Source: Paenibacillus sp. JZ16 (GTDB lineage: Bacteria > Bacillota > Bacilli > Paenibacillales > Paenibacillaceae). Taken from it: a stretch of 64,000 nt of DNA. Positions 44,005 through 53,780 of this stretch are shown one piece after another. The first letter of the stretch is position 1. Every line of letters begins with the position of its first letter. The DNA lies in NCBI RefSeq assembly GCF_015326965.1, contig NZ_CP017659.1:5770001-5834000 (forward strand), in the 5' to 3' direction. Under the pieces are notes generated by a model, which did not search any database, was not told where the DNA came from, and saw nothing but the letters and a program-made list of their open reading frames with translations. A program made the position numbers and the translations under genes.

Positions 44005-46908
44005 TTATGGGAGCCTAATCAATTCGACCTTCATGTCATAGCCGGCGGGTGCCTCTGTCAACACCTCTACATGTGCCGGAACTTCCAGGCGCATGTGAAG
44101 CAGACCCTCGTCTTCGAATCGCCACGAGACATCAATTCGCCCATTGTCGGGAAGCGGAACCGTGCCTCGCGCCCAGGCCAATCCACTGGGCTGAGGTGCT
44201 ACACGGACCTTATCCCAACCCGGAGTAAGTCCCTGCACACCTAACACCTGATGGCCGAGGAAATAAGCAGGTGCGGCTGACCAGGCATGACAATGGCTAC
44301 GGGTTAGCACCCTTGGGTTATTATGGTAACCACTCCATGGGAACATCTCCCAGCAGGACGTGGCGCCATGTTCGATCATATAGCCATAGTTTTTACGCAT
44401 ATCTGCAACCAGTAGATCCGGGCGACCGAGCTTCGTTAAAGCTTCATAGTAAAAGAACAACATAAAGGGGCTGCCTGCCTGCACAAACCGTTCCGGAGGA
44501 TCTGTAATATACCGCTCGAGTGTAGATTTGCGATCTCCATTCGCAATATCGCATAGATACGCAACGATCTGTGTTTGCATGCTGGTCGTGGCGGAATATC
44601 TCCCGTCCGCATGAATACAGTCCACATAGGCTGCCCGTTCCTCATCCCACAGATGCAGATCAATGGCATCGCGCAGCTTGTCGGCAGCTTTCCTCAACTG
44701 ATCCGCGACAGCCGATTCACCGGCGGTATCTCCGATCTCGGCAGCATCGCGCAGTGCTTTGACCATAAACATATTTTGCGGGGTCACCACACCTTCTCTT
44801 GGCTGCTCCATCGGTGCCCAATCGAGCAGGTTCCAGCCCGAGCGTTCCAGTAGTCCCTTGTCATTCTGAAGCTTGAGATATTGCTCCAGCGTGCGGTTGA
44901 CATGCGGCCAGATGTCCACGATGAATGGTACTTCCCCGTGATAATGGTAGTATTCGAGACAAGCCGTTACCCAGAAAAAAGTCCAGTTCGGAATCACGCT
45001 GTTCCAACCGCTCGGCACTTGATCCACATATAGGAGCGTCTGGCAGGAGGAACCGGGCACCAATTTCAGGCAGCGACTGACGATCTCTTTGGCCCCAAAG
45101 GTGTAGTAGCTAACTAAAGCCTCGTTACGTGCATCGCCTACCCAGTATACTTGCTCGAAGGCGGGGCAATCGACAAAAGTGTCCTCCATGCACAGCCGGG
45201 TCGTGTCCCGACTAATAGCCCAAATATCGTTCAGCAGCGGGTCGCTGCTGCGGAAGCTGCCTACATTCGCAACCGGGTAGTTGCTTTGTATCAATTTTAT
45301 TTCGTGCAGCTTTACAGGACGGGACGCTTCACGCAAAGTAAGAGCCAGGTAGCGCAGCCCTCGCCGGACTACGGAAACATAAGATTGACGGCCTTCCTTG
45401 CAAACATAGCGGAATGTATTATCCACAAGGTAGGTATGTTGACGCCAGCCGTCGCTCATGTACTCAAATCCGTAACCATCCACGATAGTGCCTGAGGAGG
45501 CATCCAGCTCAATGGCGATATAACCTGACAGTTCCCGGCCGAAATCGATGACGATCTCCGTGTCCAAACCGGCGTATACAGGGATAGACGCTGAGTGCGG
45601 AGTAGCCAGCACTGCCTGCTGCATGGCCGACGGAACCGGATAAACCTGCTCGTTGACCTTCCAGACGCAAGAGGTAAACACATCATTGAGATTTACAAGC
45701 TGATTCTTAATCGGGTGAATCCAGCTTCCGAACGTTTTCAAATCCGCTAATGAAGCCACGCTGCAAATCTTTGCATAGTCAGGGTGATTTCTTTCCAGGA
45801 GACGGCGCGGTTGATGATCAATGTCCTCAATAACATCAAAGGGCCCGATGGAGACAAAGGGGGCGGATGATGCATACTCAGGCCCCAATGCGGGTGCGTG
45901 CACAGTAAAGGAGGCGCTGCTGTCAAAGCCGATATGGAAGCCGTGACCATGACAGCTGCCTGTTACATCTATAAGCAGAAGATGCTCGCCCGATTCCAGC
46001 TCAAAAGTGGTATAACGTTCCGGAACTTCACCGACATAGCGGTCTTCGGACAACCAATGTCCATTTACGCTTAGACGGGCATGCGTTCTGCCGCTGTCTA
46101 CCATGCCAACGGTCAATGGAGCTGCCTGTTCCATTCGGATCAGGGTAGCGATGAGACCGCAAAACTCGATAACATTCGCATGATCCGAGCTCTCAGGGAA
46201 TAAAATACTCCGCAGATCAAGTACAGCGCTCCAAGCCGCCGGTCGTACTGCACGGAGACTCTCCACGTGGGAGGGATAGAGAGGTTCCTCAGTTAAGTAT
46301 GGGATATCGCGTTCCACCAGACTCGTCCAGGGAGCCATACCTGCGGGGCCAATTGCGGTTGCCGACTCCCATCCACTATCATCATATCCAGTCTGGATCC
46401 AATCCTCTTCCCATCCTCTTGCGTCCAAGATCTCAGTAAAGCCCAGCTGACAAGATATTCGTGATGAAGATGAATCGTAACCGGAATGAACAGCGGTTTT
46501 CCAAGACTCATCCGAAATGGTAACCGATTCGGACGGTGATGTCAGTCGCTGTCTATCCAGCTGTACCAGCAATCCCGCCCTTCCTCGAAGATACTGAAAG
46601 GTGGAAATTCCGTAATGGATGACAAGTACAGCAATGACATTTTCCTGACCTGCCCGCAGCAAATGACCGATCTCATATTCATCATAGGCGAGTTCAAAGG
46701 GCCAAGACCGTACGGGGCCACGTCCAACCTGCTCCCCGTTAACATACAAGACATAACGCGAATCAGCGGTAAGCTTTAGCAGCGCTTGGTCCAATGTACC
46801 TTCCGGGACAAAGGAATGTCGAAAGCAGCGCCACTCATTACGGGGACTCTCACAGCCGGCACCCCAGATCCAGGACGCTCGCCAATTTGATACTGAAGGT
46901 TGATTCAT
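44005..46908 (-). CDS. Alpha-L-rhamnosidase (GH78)
   Basis: A 967-residue enzyme without signal peptide, so intracellular. N-terminal beta-sandwich domains (about 1-400) precede the (alpha/alpha)6 catalytic domain. The GH78 motif appears as MEDTFVDCPAFEQVYWVGDA (about residues 575-595), corresponding to the DCPxRE...GDA region, and a C-terminal beta-sandwich closes the protein (DKVRVAPQPSGLAWARGTVP). The start at 46908 has GGAGGT at 46915-46920; the longer frame to 47115 crosses intergenic sequence. It removes terminal rhamnose from imported oligosaccharides or glycosides. It is divergent from a YesN-type regulator. Confidence 0.9.
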   Translation of the reverse strand: MNQPSVSNWRASWIWGAGCESPRNEWRCFRHSFVPEGTLDQALLKLTADSRYVLYVNGEQVGRGPVRSWPFELAYDEYEIGHLLRAGQENVIAVLVIHYGISTFQYLRGRAGLLVQLDRQRLTSPSESVTISDESWKTAVHSGYDSSSSRISCQLGFTEILDARGWEEDWIQTGYDDSGWESATAIGPAGMAPWTSLVERDIPYLTEEPLYPSHVESLRAVRPAAWSAVLDLRSILFPESSDHANVIEFCGLIATLIRMEQAAPLTVGMVDSGRTHARLSVNGHWLSEDRYVGEVPERYTTFELESGEHLLLIDVTGSCHGHGFHIGFDSSASFTVHAPALGPEYASSAPFVSIGPFDVIEDIDHQPRRLLERNHPDYAKICSVASLADLKTFGSWIHPIKNQLVNLNDVFTSCVWKVNEQVYPVPSAMQQAVLATPHSASIPVYAGLDTEIVIDFGRELSGYIAIELDASSGTIVDGYGFEYMSDGWRQHTYLVDNTFRYVCKEGRQSYVSVVRRGLRYLALTLREASRPVKLHEIKLIQSNYPVANVGSFRSSDPLLNDIWAISRDTTRLCMEDTFVDCPAFEQVYWVGDARNEALVSYYTFGAKEIVSRCLKLVPGSSCQTLLYVDQVPSGWNSVIPNWTFFWVTACLEYYHYHGEVPFIVDIWPHVNRTLEQYLKLQNDKGLLERSGWNLLDWAPMEQPREGVVTPQNMFMVKALRDAAEIGDTAGESAVADQLRKAADKLRDAIDLHLWDEERAAYVDCIHADGRYSATTSMQTQIVAYLCDIANGDRKSTLERYITDPPERFVQAGSPFMLFFYYEALTKLGRPDLLVADMRKNYGYMIEHGATSCWEMFPWSGYHNNPRVLTRSHCHAWSAAPAYFLGHQVLGVQGLTPGWDKVRVAPQPSGLAWARGTVPLPDNGRIDVSWRFEDEGLLHMRLEVPAHVEVLTEAPAGYDMKVELIRLP

Positions 46909-47215
46909 TAGAAACCTCCCAGAAATAATAATGGCCGTATTTTTATATAGTGAATGAATTAAAAAGAAGGAAGGGAATTGGACTAAATAGAAGGGGAGGG
47001 GAGTCGCCGATCGGCAAACCCATTGTATACCGAAATTGGAAGGTTGTATAGTGAAACGTAGCCTAAACATAGGTATACACATACCGATTGGGATTGAAGT
47101 GCAAACTGTCAGCATCTTCGGAAGCGGCTCAACGAAAACTGTGGAAGGATCAACAAGCCCTTGCTATACTTGGGCTATGTTAAACACGGCGTCATTATAA
47201 TAAGGGGGGTCGGTT
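46909..47215. other. Divergent regulatory gap between rhamnosidase and YesN-type genes
   Basis: The 307-bp gap must hold both promoters. No convincing -35/-10 pair stands out; a TATAAT at 47196-47201 lies too close to the ribosome site to serve as the -10. A GTATAC repeat (47024, 47073) is visible. No gene is supported. Confidence 0.45.
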
Positions 47216-48844
47216 ATGTATAAGGTGATTATCGTTGAAGATGAAATGCTCGTTCGAATTGGCCTTAGAAACTCCGTGGAATGGAGTAAATTCAATATGC
47301 AGGTCGCAGCAGATCTTTCAGACGGACAGATGGCTTGGGATTACTGCCTGAATGAGGGGTTCCCTGATCTGGTTATCACCGATATTAGAATGCCTAAGAT
47401 GGATGGTATGGAGTTAATATCGAATATACGTAAAGAAAATAGGGCCACCCGGATTGTGGTGTTGTCTTGCCTGGAGGAGTTCGAGCTTGTACGCCGGGCG
47501 ATGTCACTTGGTGTATCCAACTATATTCTCAAATTAACCATGACGGAAGAGGAAATCGAAAATGTATTGAACGGGACACGCATGGAGCTGGATGCCCAAG
47601 GATCTACGGCTTATTCCCAAGGTAAGGAACAACAACTCCTGCCGGCTAACATGGATCTGATCATGGAAAAATATATCAAGGATTTTTTGCTCTACGGCAT
47701 ATACTCCGTCGAAGAATTCGAGCAGTTTGCAGCACAAAGCGGGATCCGTCTTTCGCCCGTACGAATGGTGGTATGCACGATGGAGCTGGACCGTTATTTC
47801 GAGTTAAAGCATAAATTCCGGGACGAGCATGGACATTTAGTGAAAATGACTTTATTGAATATACTGTATGAAATTACCAAATCCTTCGATAGGGATCCTG
47901 CGACGTATCTGGATGAAACCCACTACCTTCTCCTATTCAGCTTTGATGATCTTTTCTCTGAACAATCAATCATGCAAGAAATTCATACGATTCTCAGCAC
48001 AATTCAGGATGCGATTTATACGTACTTCAAGGGCTCGGTTTCATTTGGGGTGAGCGGTGTGCAGAGCGGGTTTGGGTCTTTGCGCAAGTTGTATTTCGAG
48101 TCCAGGCGTGCTCTTGAAAAGAAGTTTATTACAGGTCCTGGACAGAAGCATACCAACAGCGATCCCCTTGATCTTAGCAAGGTCCTTGCGCAAGTGGAGA
48201 AAATACGCGATTATCCGCCGCTGCGTAATATGCTTAGCCCGATGAAGGAGAAGGAATACAGTGACTACATCACCAATTTTGTAAACGCTTTATTAGAGGG
48301 GAAAAAGTCGGTACGAATTATTTTGTATCAATTCATCCAATGGATCAACACGAATTTATATGACGATCATCAGAATGAAAAGATGCTGTTATTCAATATA
48401 ACGGAAACGTTGGACCAGTGTGATACCTTGCCGGAAATGCTAGAGGAGATCAGTGAGTATTTATCTAACGTAGTGGAGCAGTCGAGGACAAATCTGAATA
48501 TGAGCGGAGAAATCTCGAAGGCCATACAGTTCATCAAACAGAATTATGATCAAAACATCAGTCTGCAGCAGGTGGCTGACCATGTAAACTTAAGCTTTGG
48601 CTATCTAAGCAATCTCTTTAAAAAGGAACTTCAAATTACGTTCGTTGAGTACTTAAACTGTTACCGAATTGAACGAGCAAAGGAATTGTTGACACGGACC
48701 CATTTGAAATCATACGACATCGCCGTTAAGGTGGGGTTCTCTCCGGAATACACTTACTTCAGCAAGGTCTTCAAAAAAATCACAGGATTAAATCCAAATG
48801 AGTATCGTAGGCAGTTTTTATCCGGAAAAAGAGGCGTGACATGA
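47216..48844 (+). CDS. YesN-type AraC-family response regulator
   Basis: A 542-residue response regulator. The receiver domain (about 1-120) has the acidic pair in IIVEDEM, the phospho-acceptor Asp in LVITDIRMPKMDG, and the Lys in YILKLTM. A ~280-residue middle region resembles YesN proteins. The double AraC HTH is at about 435-535 (QNISLQQVADHVNLSFGYLS; SYDIAVKVGFSPEYTYFSKV). It overlaps the downstream kinase by 4 bp (48841-48844), so it forms a two-component pair. Predicted targets are the binding protein and permease genes downstream and perhaps the divergent rhamnosidase. Confidence 0.93.
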   Translation: MYKVIIVEDEMLVRIGLRNSVEWSKFNMQVAADLSDGQMAWDYCLNEGFPDLVITDIRMPKMDGMELISNIRKENRATRIVVLSCLEEFELVRRAMSLGVSNYILKLTMTEEEIENVLNGTRMELDAQGSTAYSQGKEQQLLPANMDLIMEKYIKDFLLYGIYSVEEFEQFAAQSGIRLSPVRMVVCTMELDRYFELKHKFRDEHGHLVKMTLLNILYEITKSFDRDPATYLDETHYLLLFSFDDLFSEQSIMQEIHTILSTIQDAIYTYFKGSVSFGVSGVQSGFGSLRKLYFESRRALEKKFITGPGQKHTNSDPLDLSKVLAQVEKIRDYPPLRNMLSPMKEKEYSDYITNFVNALLEGKKSVRIILYQFIQWINTNLYDDHQNEKMLLFNITETLDQCDTLPEMLEEISEYLSNVVEQSRTNLNMSGEISKAIQFIKQNYDQNISLQQVADHVNLSFGYLSNLFKKELQITFVEYLNCYRIERAKELLTRTHLKSYDIAVKVGFSPEYTYFSKVFKKITGLNPNEYRRQFLSGKRGVT

Positions 48845-50649
48845 AACTTAGAGGACGATTTCAGAAGCTGGGCACGCAGCTGATTTTATTCTATATGATT
48901 ATTAGCCTGATTGTGCTGTCCTTCGCATCTTACTTTATCTACACCTTTGTGCTGAAAATCATCAAGGAGAATAACGAGACTTTATTGCTCCAACAGTTTC
49001 AGCAGTTGGATCATAACATTGCCGGGCTGATCGATGATGTGGATTCTTTGTCCAAGTTCTTTCTCCTGGATCCCGCTGTTCAAAGGTTTCTTAATTACAC
49101 GCCGGATAAGGGGGAATTCGAGTTTATGGAGATGAAAAATGATCTTCATGAGAGCATTGCTCCCTATATCAGCAATTATGATTTTATTGATTCGATTTAT
49201 ATCGTAGGCGGGGTCCAGGGATTGATTGGCGGCACCAACAATACAACCCTTGTCCATTCAAGCGACCCGTGGCTGAAAGAGTTCATGCAAACCGATATTT
49301 TCGAGCGCTCCCATCAGGTTTTTCCCGAGATGATTATCCAGGGCGGAATTGACAAGAGCCATTACAATCCCTACAAACTGAAGCCTAATGACGGAATGGT
49401 CGTCAGCATGGCGCGCGGGGTCAGGCCGCTATATCAGTCTGTGACCAACGCCGTGCTGATTCTAAATGTGGATGAGGAATACTTGTCTTCCATTTATTCA
49501 ACCGCCCTCCAAGCTGAAGAGGGAAAGATGTATATCGTGAACGAGAAGGGGATCGTGATCTCCAGCAGCAATCCTGATGATGTTGGTTCCATCAGCCCTT
49601 ACAATCCGTTCATTAACCACGCCGGAGATTACGGAAGCTACGATAACGGCAGTACGAATTCACCGGTTCAGGTTATGTACTATCGTCTGAATGAAGCAAA
49701 TTGGTACATGATGAAGGAAATACCGCTCAATTCCTTATCGGTGGATATTTATTCAGCACAGACACTGCTGGTGTTCGTGATCTTGGCCAGTCTGCTTGTG
49801 ATGTTCATCATTTCCTATTTCTGGCTCAAAAAGATGACGCGGCCGCTGCGTATTCTTTCGCACAAGATGAAAGATATGAGTCGTGGGGAAATTGGAATTA
49901 CGTTTGCCAAAATTCCAAACAATGAGTTTGGTATGGTGATTCGGCGATTCAACGAGATGTCGCTGAGCATTGTGGATCTGATTCATAAAACAAATGAGAT
50001 GCAGGAGAAAAGACGGGAACTCGAAATGGAGGCGCTTCAAAATCAAATTAACCCGCATTTTTTATACAATACGCTTAATATGATCCGTTGGATGGCTTCT
50101 TCGATTAAAGCGGACAACATCGTGAACAGTGTCGTAGCGCTGGGGAATATTCTACGTCCAGCCTTCACGAGTAAAGAGCCGCTGTGTACTCTTAGGGACG
50201 AGCTTAGCTATCTGGAGAACTACATTAAGATTATCAATTGGCGGTTTAACAGCAGTGTCATCTTCTCTATCGATGTAGATGAAGCTTACCTGGATCATAG
50301 GGTTCCGCGGTTTATTTTACAGCCGTTAATCGAGAACTCCATTACGTTCGGAAGACAAGAAGACGGACAACCCATCCATATTCAAGTCAAGGTCCATGAA
50401 GAGGCGCATGATCTGATAATAACTGTTACGGATTCAGGTGTGGGCATCCCTCCTGCCAGATTGGAACAGTTGAACCAGAAAATGCGCAGCGGCGAAGATC
50501 ATACTGAGGTAATCGTGTCCGGCAACGGAATCGGCCTGTACAATGTGAACAAGCGGATCCAGTTGAATGATGGGCCGGCATACGGGGTTTGGTTGGTACC
50601 TCAGCTTACAGGGACAGAAATACAGATCCGGCTTCCAAAACATAGTTAG
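48841..50649 (+). CDS. YesM-type sensor histidine kinase
   Basis: A 602-residue membrane kinase. Helix 1 (about 15-37) and helix 2 (about 303-325) flank an extracellular sensory domain; a HAMP linker follows. The His-kinase region with NQINPHFLYNTLNMIRWM begins at residue 400, and the HATPase domain is at about 490-600 with N-box ILQPLIENSITFG and the G-boxes DSGVGIPP and GNGIGLYNV. It senses an extracellular carbohydrate or its binding protein and phosphorylates the YesN-type partner encoded just upstream. Confidence 0.93.
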   Translation: MKLRGRFQKLGTQLILFYMIISLIVLSFASYFIYTFVLKIIKENNETLLLQQFQQLDHNIAGLIDDVDSLSKFFLLDPAVQRFLNYTPDKGEFEFMEMKNDLHESIAPYISNYDFIDSIYIVGGVQGLIGGTNNTTLVHSSDPWLKEFMQTDIFERSHQVFPEMIIQGGIDKSHYNPYKLKPNDGMVVSMARGVRPLYQSVTNAVLILNVDEEYLSSIYSTALQAEEGKMYIVNEKGIVISSSNPDDVGSISPYNPFINHAGDYGSYDNGSTNSPVQVMYYRLNEANWYMMKEIPLNSLSVDIYSAQTLLVFVILASLLVMFIISYFWLKKMTRPLRILSHKMKDMSRGEIGITFAKIPNNEFGMVIRRFNEMSLSIVDLIHKTNEMQEKRRELEMEALQNQINPHFLYNTLNMIRWMASSIKADNIVNSVVALGNILRPAFTSKEPLCTLRDELSYLENYIKIINWRFNSSVIFSIDVDEAYLDHRVPRFILQPLIENSITFGRQEDGQPIHIQVKVHEEAHDLIITVTDSGVGIPPARLEQLNQKMRSGEDHTEVIVSGNGIGLYNVNKRIQLNDGPAYGVWLVPQLTGTEIQIRLPKHS

Positions 50650-50703
50650 GTTTGATGGCATTGTTCAAGTTCATCTCAAAATTGTTCAGTTTAAGAAACG
50701 GTC

Positions 50704-50728
50704 ATCTGTAGATTATTCAAAAGAATCC
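50704..50728 (+). promoter_or_regulatory. Shared upstream motif before the first binding-protein gene
   Basis: ATCTGTAGATTATTCAAAAG continuing to AATCC at 50728 is nearly repeated at 52654-52676, before the downstream permeases. A second ATTGTTCAGTTTAAGAAAC at 50691 carries the same core TTCA...AAGAA. This fits a direct-repeat AraC/YesN-type operator. Confidence 0.4.
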
Positions 50729-50812
50729 TAATATTATGCGTGTTTCGGCACAATCACAACCATTAAGATCAAGGAGGAAGGGAATTATTTCATAGGACCA
50801 GGAGGGAATACA

Positions 50813-52576
50813 ATGAGTAAAAGGGGGATCGTCAGACCGGCGATGGCGGTGCTGATCATCTTATCGATGCTGCTTGCCGCTTGTACGAGTAATACCAAAA
50901 CAAGCAATACACCAGATTCTCCGGAAAAGGTGGGGACGGATAGCAATGAGGAAGTCGTGACGCTCCGGCTGCTTATTATTGAAACCGGATCGAAGTGGAA
51001 CACCTATCCGGACAGTGCTATAGCGGAGGAGATCGCGAAGAAGGTTGGAGTGAAGATTGAATATGTAGAAGCGGACGACAGCAAATTCAACGTTTTACTT
51101 GCTGGGGGAGACCTGCCTGATATCGTAAGGACAGAGCCGGCAAAGTATGGTAAGCAGCTGATTGACGGTAATCTGATTATCCCAATGGATGATATGCTGA
51201 AGGAACATGGAAAAGACATTACGGCGAATATTCCAACCGTTGTAGAATACAGCAAAGAGAACTGGAGCGAAGGGAAAAACCAGCTTTTCTTCCTGCCGCC
51301 GCAAGTTCAGTCAGAGCCTAGTCCGATCTATCCGCCGCTGACGATCGGACCAACGATTCGTTGGGATTACTATAAGGAGATCGGCGCGCCTGCGTTCAAT
51401 ACGCCGGATGAGCTGCTTGATGTATTGGAGCAGATCGTCCAGAAGCACCCGCAGACGGAAGACGGGAAGAAGATATACGGTGTTTCCATGTGGCAGGATT
51501 GGGGACTTTGGCCGTATATTGTCCCATTCGCGTGGTATACCATGCAGACAACCAACAATAGTGATATCATGGCAAGAAAACTTGATGAAACGCAGTACAG
51601 AAACATATTGATGGAGGAAGATTCCACGTTCTGGGTTGCAGTTGATTTTTACAACAAAGCGAATCGCAGAGGATTGCTGGATCCCGATGCCCTGACGATG
51701 AAGAACAATGATTATTCCGCCAAGGCTACGGCCGGACAAATTGTAATTGGACCAGCTACATGGGCCATGGGTGACTTTAACTCCAAATATGCTAAGGATG
51801 GTAAAGGGTACGTCGTATTGCCAACAGGTAAGCGGGCATGGAGCGGCGGAGTGAATCCATTAGGCTGGACAGGAAAAAGCTACGCGATCTCCAAGAGCTC
51901 AAAGCACCCGGAAAAAGCTATGCAGTTTTTAAACTATTTATATTCCTATGAAGGAGTACGAACGCTATACAGCGGAGTTGAGGGCGTTCACTGGGAGATG
52001 ATCGACGGTAAACCGCAAATAAAAGACGAAACCTTTGAGTTAAGGAATGCAGGCGGTACAGCATGGGAGAATACAGGAATTGCCTTGGACACGAATCTGA
52101 TGGGGATTGGTGGGGCCGTGTTGGATCCTGTCACAAATTCACCTCTGGATCTATTCCAAACACAAGAGGCTTTAGCGCAAGGAATAACCGAGCTGGAAAA
52201 GGATTTCAGTGACCATTACGGTGCTATGCATCCGGGTGAGGTCCTGGGTAAGTTAATTGCGGAAGGCAAGCTGCAGGACGCGAACACGATAAGCAAGGAT
52301 TTAACAACAGAGCAACGGATCAAAGAGGGTAAGGTGGGGCTCCCGGCTATTCCCGAAGATATGCTAAAGATTGAGGCCCAGGTGAAAGAGCTGGCAGCCC
52401 GTTATGCAGCAAAATTGATTTTGGCCAAGACCGACGATGAATTCAATCGGATTAAAGAAGAAGCGTTGAAGGCATTCAAAGATGCTGGCGTGGATAAATT
52501 CACAGAATTCTATACCAAGGATATTGCAGACAGACGGGAAGCGGTCGGAGCATTACCGGCAAAGCTTAATAACTAG
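50813..52576 (+). CDS. Sugar ABC transporter binding lipoprotein (LplA/YtcQ-like)
   Basis: A 587-residue receptor lipoprotein. The signal ends in the lipobox LAAC with Cys24. The family-1-type binding fold of the larger Lpl/YtcQ class follows, with IVRTEPAKYGKQLIDGNLII and ALDTNLMGIGGAVLDP-like segments, and a long helical C-terminus (about 490-587). Its ribosome site AGGAGG lies at 50801-50806. A terminator after the gene at 52589 should give more binding protein than permease. With the permeases at 52803 and 53781 it forms an oligosaccharide importer without its own ATPase. Confidence 0.92.
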   Translation: MSKRGIVRPAMAVLIILSMLLAACTSNTKTSNTPDSPEKVGTDSNEEVVTLRLLIIETGSKWNTYPDSAIAEEIAKKVGVKIEYVEADDSKFNVLLAGGDLPDIVRTEPAKYGKQLIDGNLIIPMDDMLKEHGKDITANIPTVVEYSKENWSEGKNQLFFLPPQVQSEPSPIYPPLTIGPTIRWDYYKEIGAPAFNTPDELLDVLEQIVQKHPQTEDGKKIYGVSMWQDWGLWPYIVPFAWYTMQTTNNSDIMARKLDETQYRNILMEEDSTFWVAVDFYNKANRRGLLDPDALTMKNNDYSAKATAGQIVIGPATWAMGDFNSKYAKDGKGYVVLPTGKRAWSGGVNPLGWTGKSYAISKSSKHPEKAMQFLNYLYSYEGVRTLYSGVEGVHWEMIDGKPQIKDETFELRNAGGTAWENTGIALDTNLMGIGGAVLDPVTNSPLDLFQTQEALAQGITELEKDFSDHYGAMHPGEVLGKLIAEGKLQDANTISKDLTTEQRIKEGKVGLPAIPEDMLKIEAQVKELAARYAAKLILAKTDDEFNRIKEEALKAFKDAGVDKFTEFYTKDIADRREAVGALPAKLNN

Positions 52577-52588
52577 CTAATCGTTGAG

Positions 52589-52634
52589 AAAAGGAACAAG
52601 GAAACCTGGAAACAGGGCCCCTTGTTCCTTTTTA
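52589..52634 (+). terminator. Terminator/attenuator between binding protein and permeases
   Basis: Stem AAAAGGAACAAGG / CCTTGTTCCTTTT with an 18-base loop and TTTTT tail, 13 bp after the binding-protein gene. Confidence 0.88.
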
Positions 52635-52653
52635 TAAATCTGATTTCAAGAGA

Positions 52654-52676
52654 ATCTGTAAATTGTTCAAGAAACC
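52654..52676 (+). promoter_or_regulatory. Shared upstream motif before the permease genes
   Basis: ATCTGTAAATTGTTCAAGAA then ACC matches the motif at 50704-50728, differing at few positions. It lies after the terminator at 52589 and before the permeases, suggesting a second promoter under the same regulator. Confidence 0.4.
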
Positions 52677-52802
52677 AGACGTAAACGTTAGAATATTCAA
52701 TTCAATCATTAGATCGTTCATTCAGAATACAGAAGCTTCCATGTAATGTTGAGATATGGTTGCAGAGGCTATATAGAAAAACATTTGATCAAAGGGAGAG
52801 AA

Positions 52803-53750
52803 ATGAAAGTGGACACTGCTTATCAATCAGAACAACAACCGCTTCTTAAGAAGGAGCGACCGCGGATCCGAAAAGAAGGTATCATTTTGTTGTGTATGGC
52901 GATTCCTTTTATCATCGTAGCATTCGCCTTCCATTATGTTCCCCTATTTGGCTGGTTGTACGCGTTTTTTGATTATCGCCCTGGGATCCCTTTGAGCCAA
53001 ACCGCATTTGTAGGGTTTGAGCATTTTCGGGAAATGTTAACCGATCCCAACATGGTCAGAGTGTTGACCAATACACTGGCCTTGAGTTTGCTGGGGCTTC
53101 TGACCGCACCAATCCCCGTGCTGCTTGCCGTGATGATCTCCGAGGTTAAGAGCGAACGGTTTAAGCGGATTTTTCAGACCACGTCTACACTGCCACACTA
53201 TATTAGCTGGATCATTATTTATTCGCTCGCGTTCAGCATGTTTAGCTCCGAGGGAGCGATTCAAACCATTTTTTTACGTTTGGGTATGGACACGCAGATA
53301 AATGTATTAGGTAATTCCGAGCATGTATGGCTTGTCCAAACCTTGATCCTTCTTTGGAAGTCCTTAGGCTGGAGCGCGATTATTTATTTGGCCGCCATCG
53401 TAAGCATTGACGGCGAAATGTATGATGCCGCGAAGGTGGATGGCGCAGGTAGATTCAGGATTATCTTCCACATAACGATACCCAGCATCATGCCCACCTT
53501 TATCGTTCTGCAGCTGCTGGCGGTGAGCAATTTACTATCCGCAGGATTTGAACAATACCTCGTGTTTAACAATGTGATGGTGGCGGATAAAATCGAAGTC
53601 TTAGATTTATATGTGTACAGGGTTGGCCTGGTGATGAATGACTTTCCGTATTCTACAGCGGTGGGGATGTTTAAGTCTGTTATCAGTATCATCCTACTGT
53701 TTCTGGTCAACGGATTGTCTAAGAGAATCAGAGGTGAGAGCATTGTCTAA
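52803..53750 (+). CDS. Sugar ABC permease, LplB family
   Basis: A 315-residue permease with six main helices. The start at 52803 is preceded by AGGGAGA; an upstream frame to 52746 has none. The coupling loop reads GEMYDAAKVDGAGRFRIIFH (about residues 205-225), the standard EAA motif with the conserved Gly. Pairs with the next gene. No ATPase is encoded nearby; in such systems a shared MsmX-type ATPase serves several importers. Confidence 0.92.
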   Translation: MKVDTAYQSEQQPLLKKERPRIRKEGIILLCMAIPFIIVAFAFHYVPLFGWLYAFFDYRPGIPLSQTAFVGFEHFREMLTDPNMVRVLTNTLALSLLGLLTAPIPVLLAVMISEVKSERFKRIFQTTSTLPHYISWIIIYSLAFSMFSSEGAIQTIFLRLGMDTQINVLGNSEHVWLVQTLILLWKSLGWSAIIYLAAIVSIDGEMYDAAKVDGAGRFRIIFHITIPSIMPTFIVLQLLAVSNLLSAGFEQYLVFNNVMVADKIEVLDLYVYRVGLVMNDFPYSTAVGMFKSVISIILLFLVNGLSKRIRGESIV

Positions 53751-53780
53751 GAAGTGCTGCATTCTAGGGAGGGACTATAT

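Noticed and set aside
46909..47115. Longer start for the rhamnosidase (1036 residues)
   Set aside because: The extension is read from regulatory sequence with no ribosome site, while GGAGGT directly precedes the ATG at 46908.
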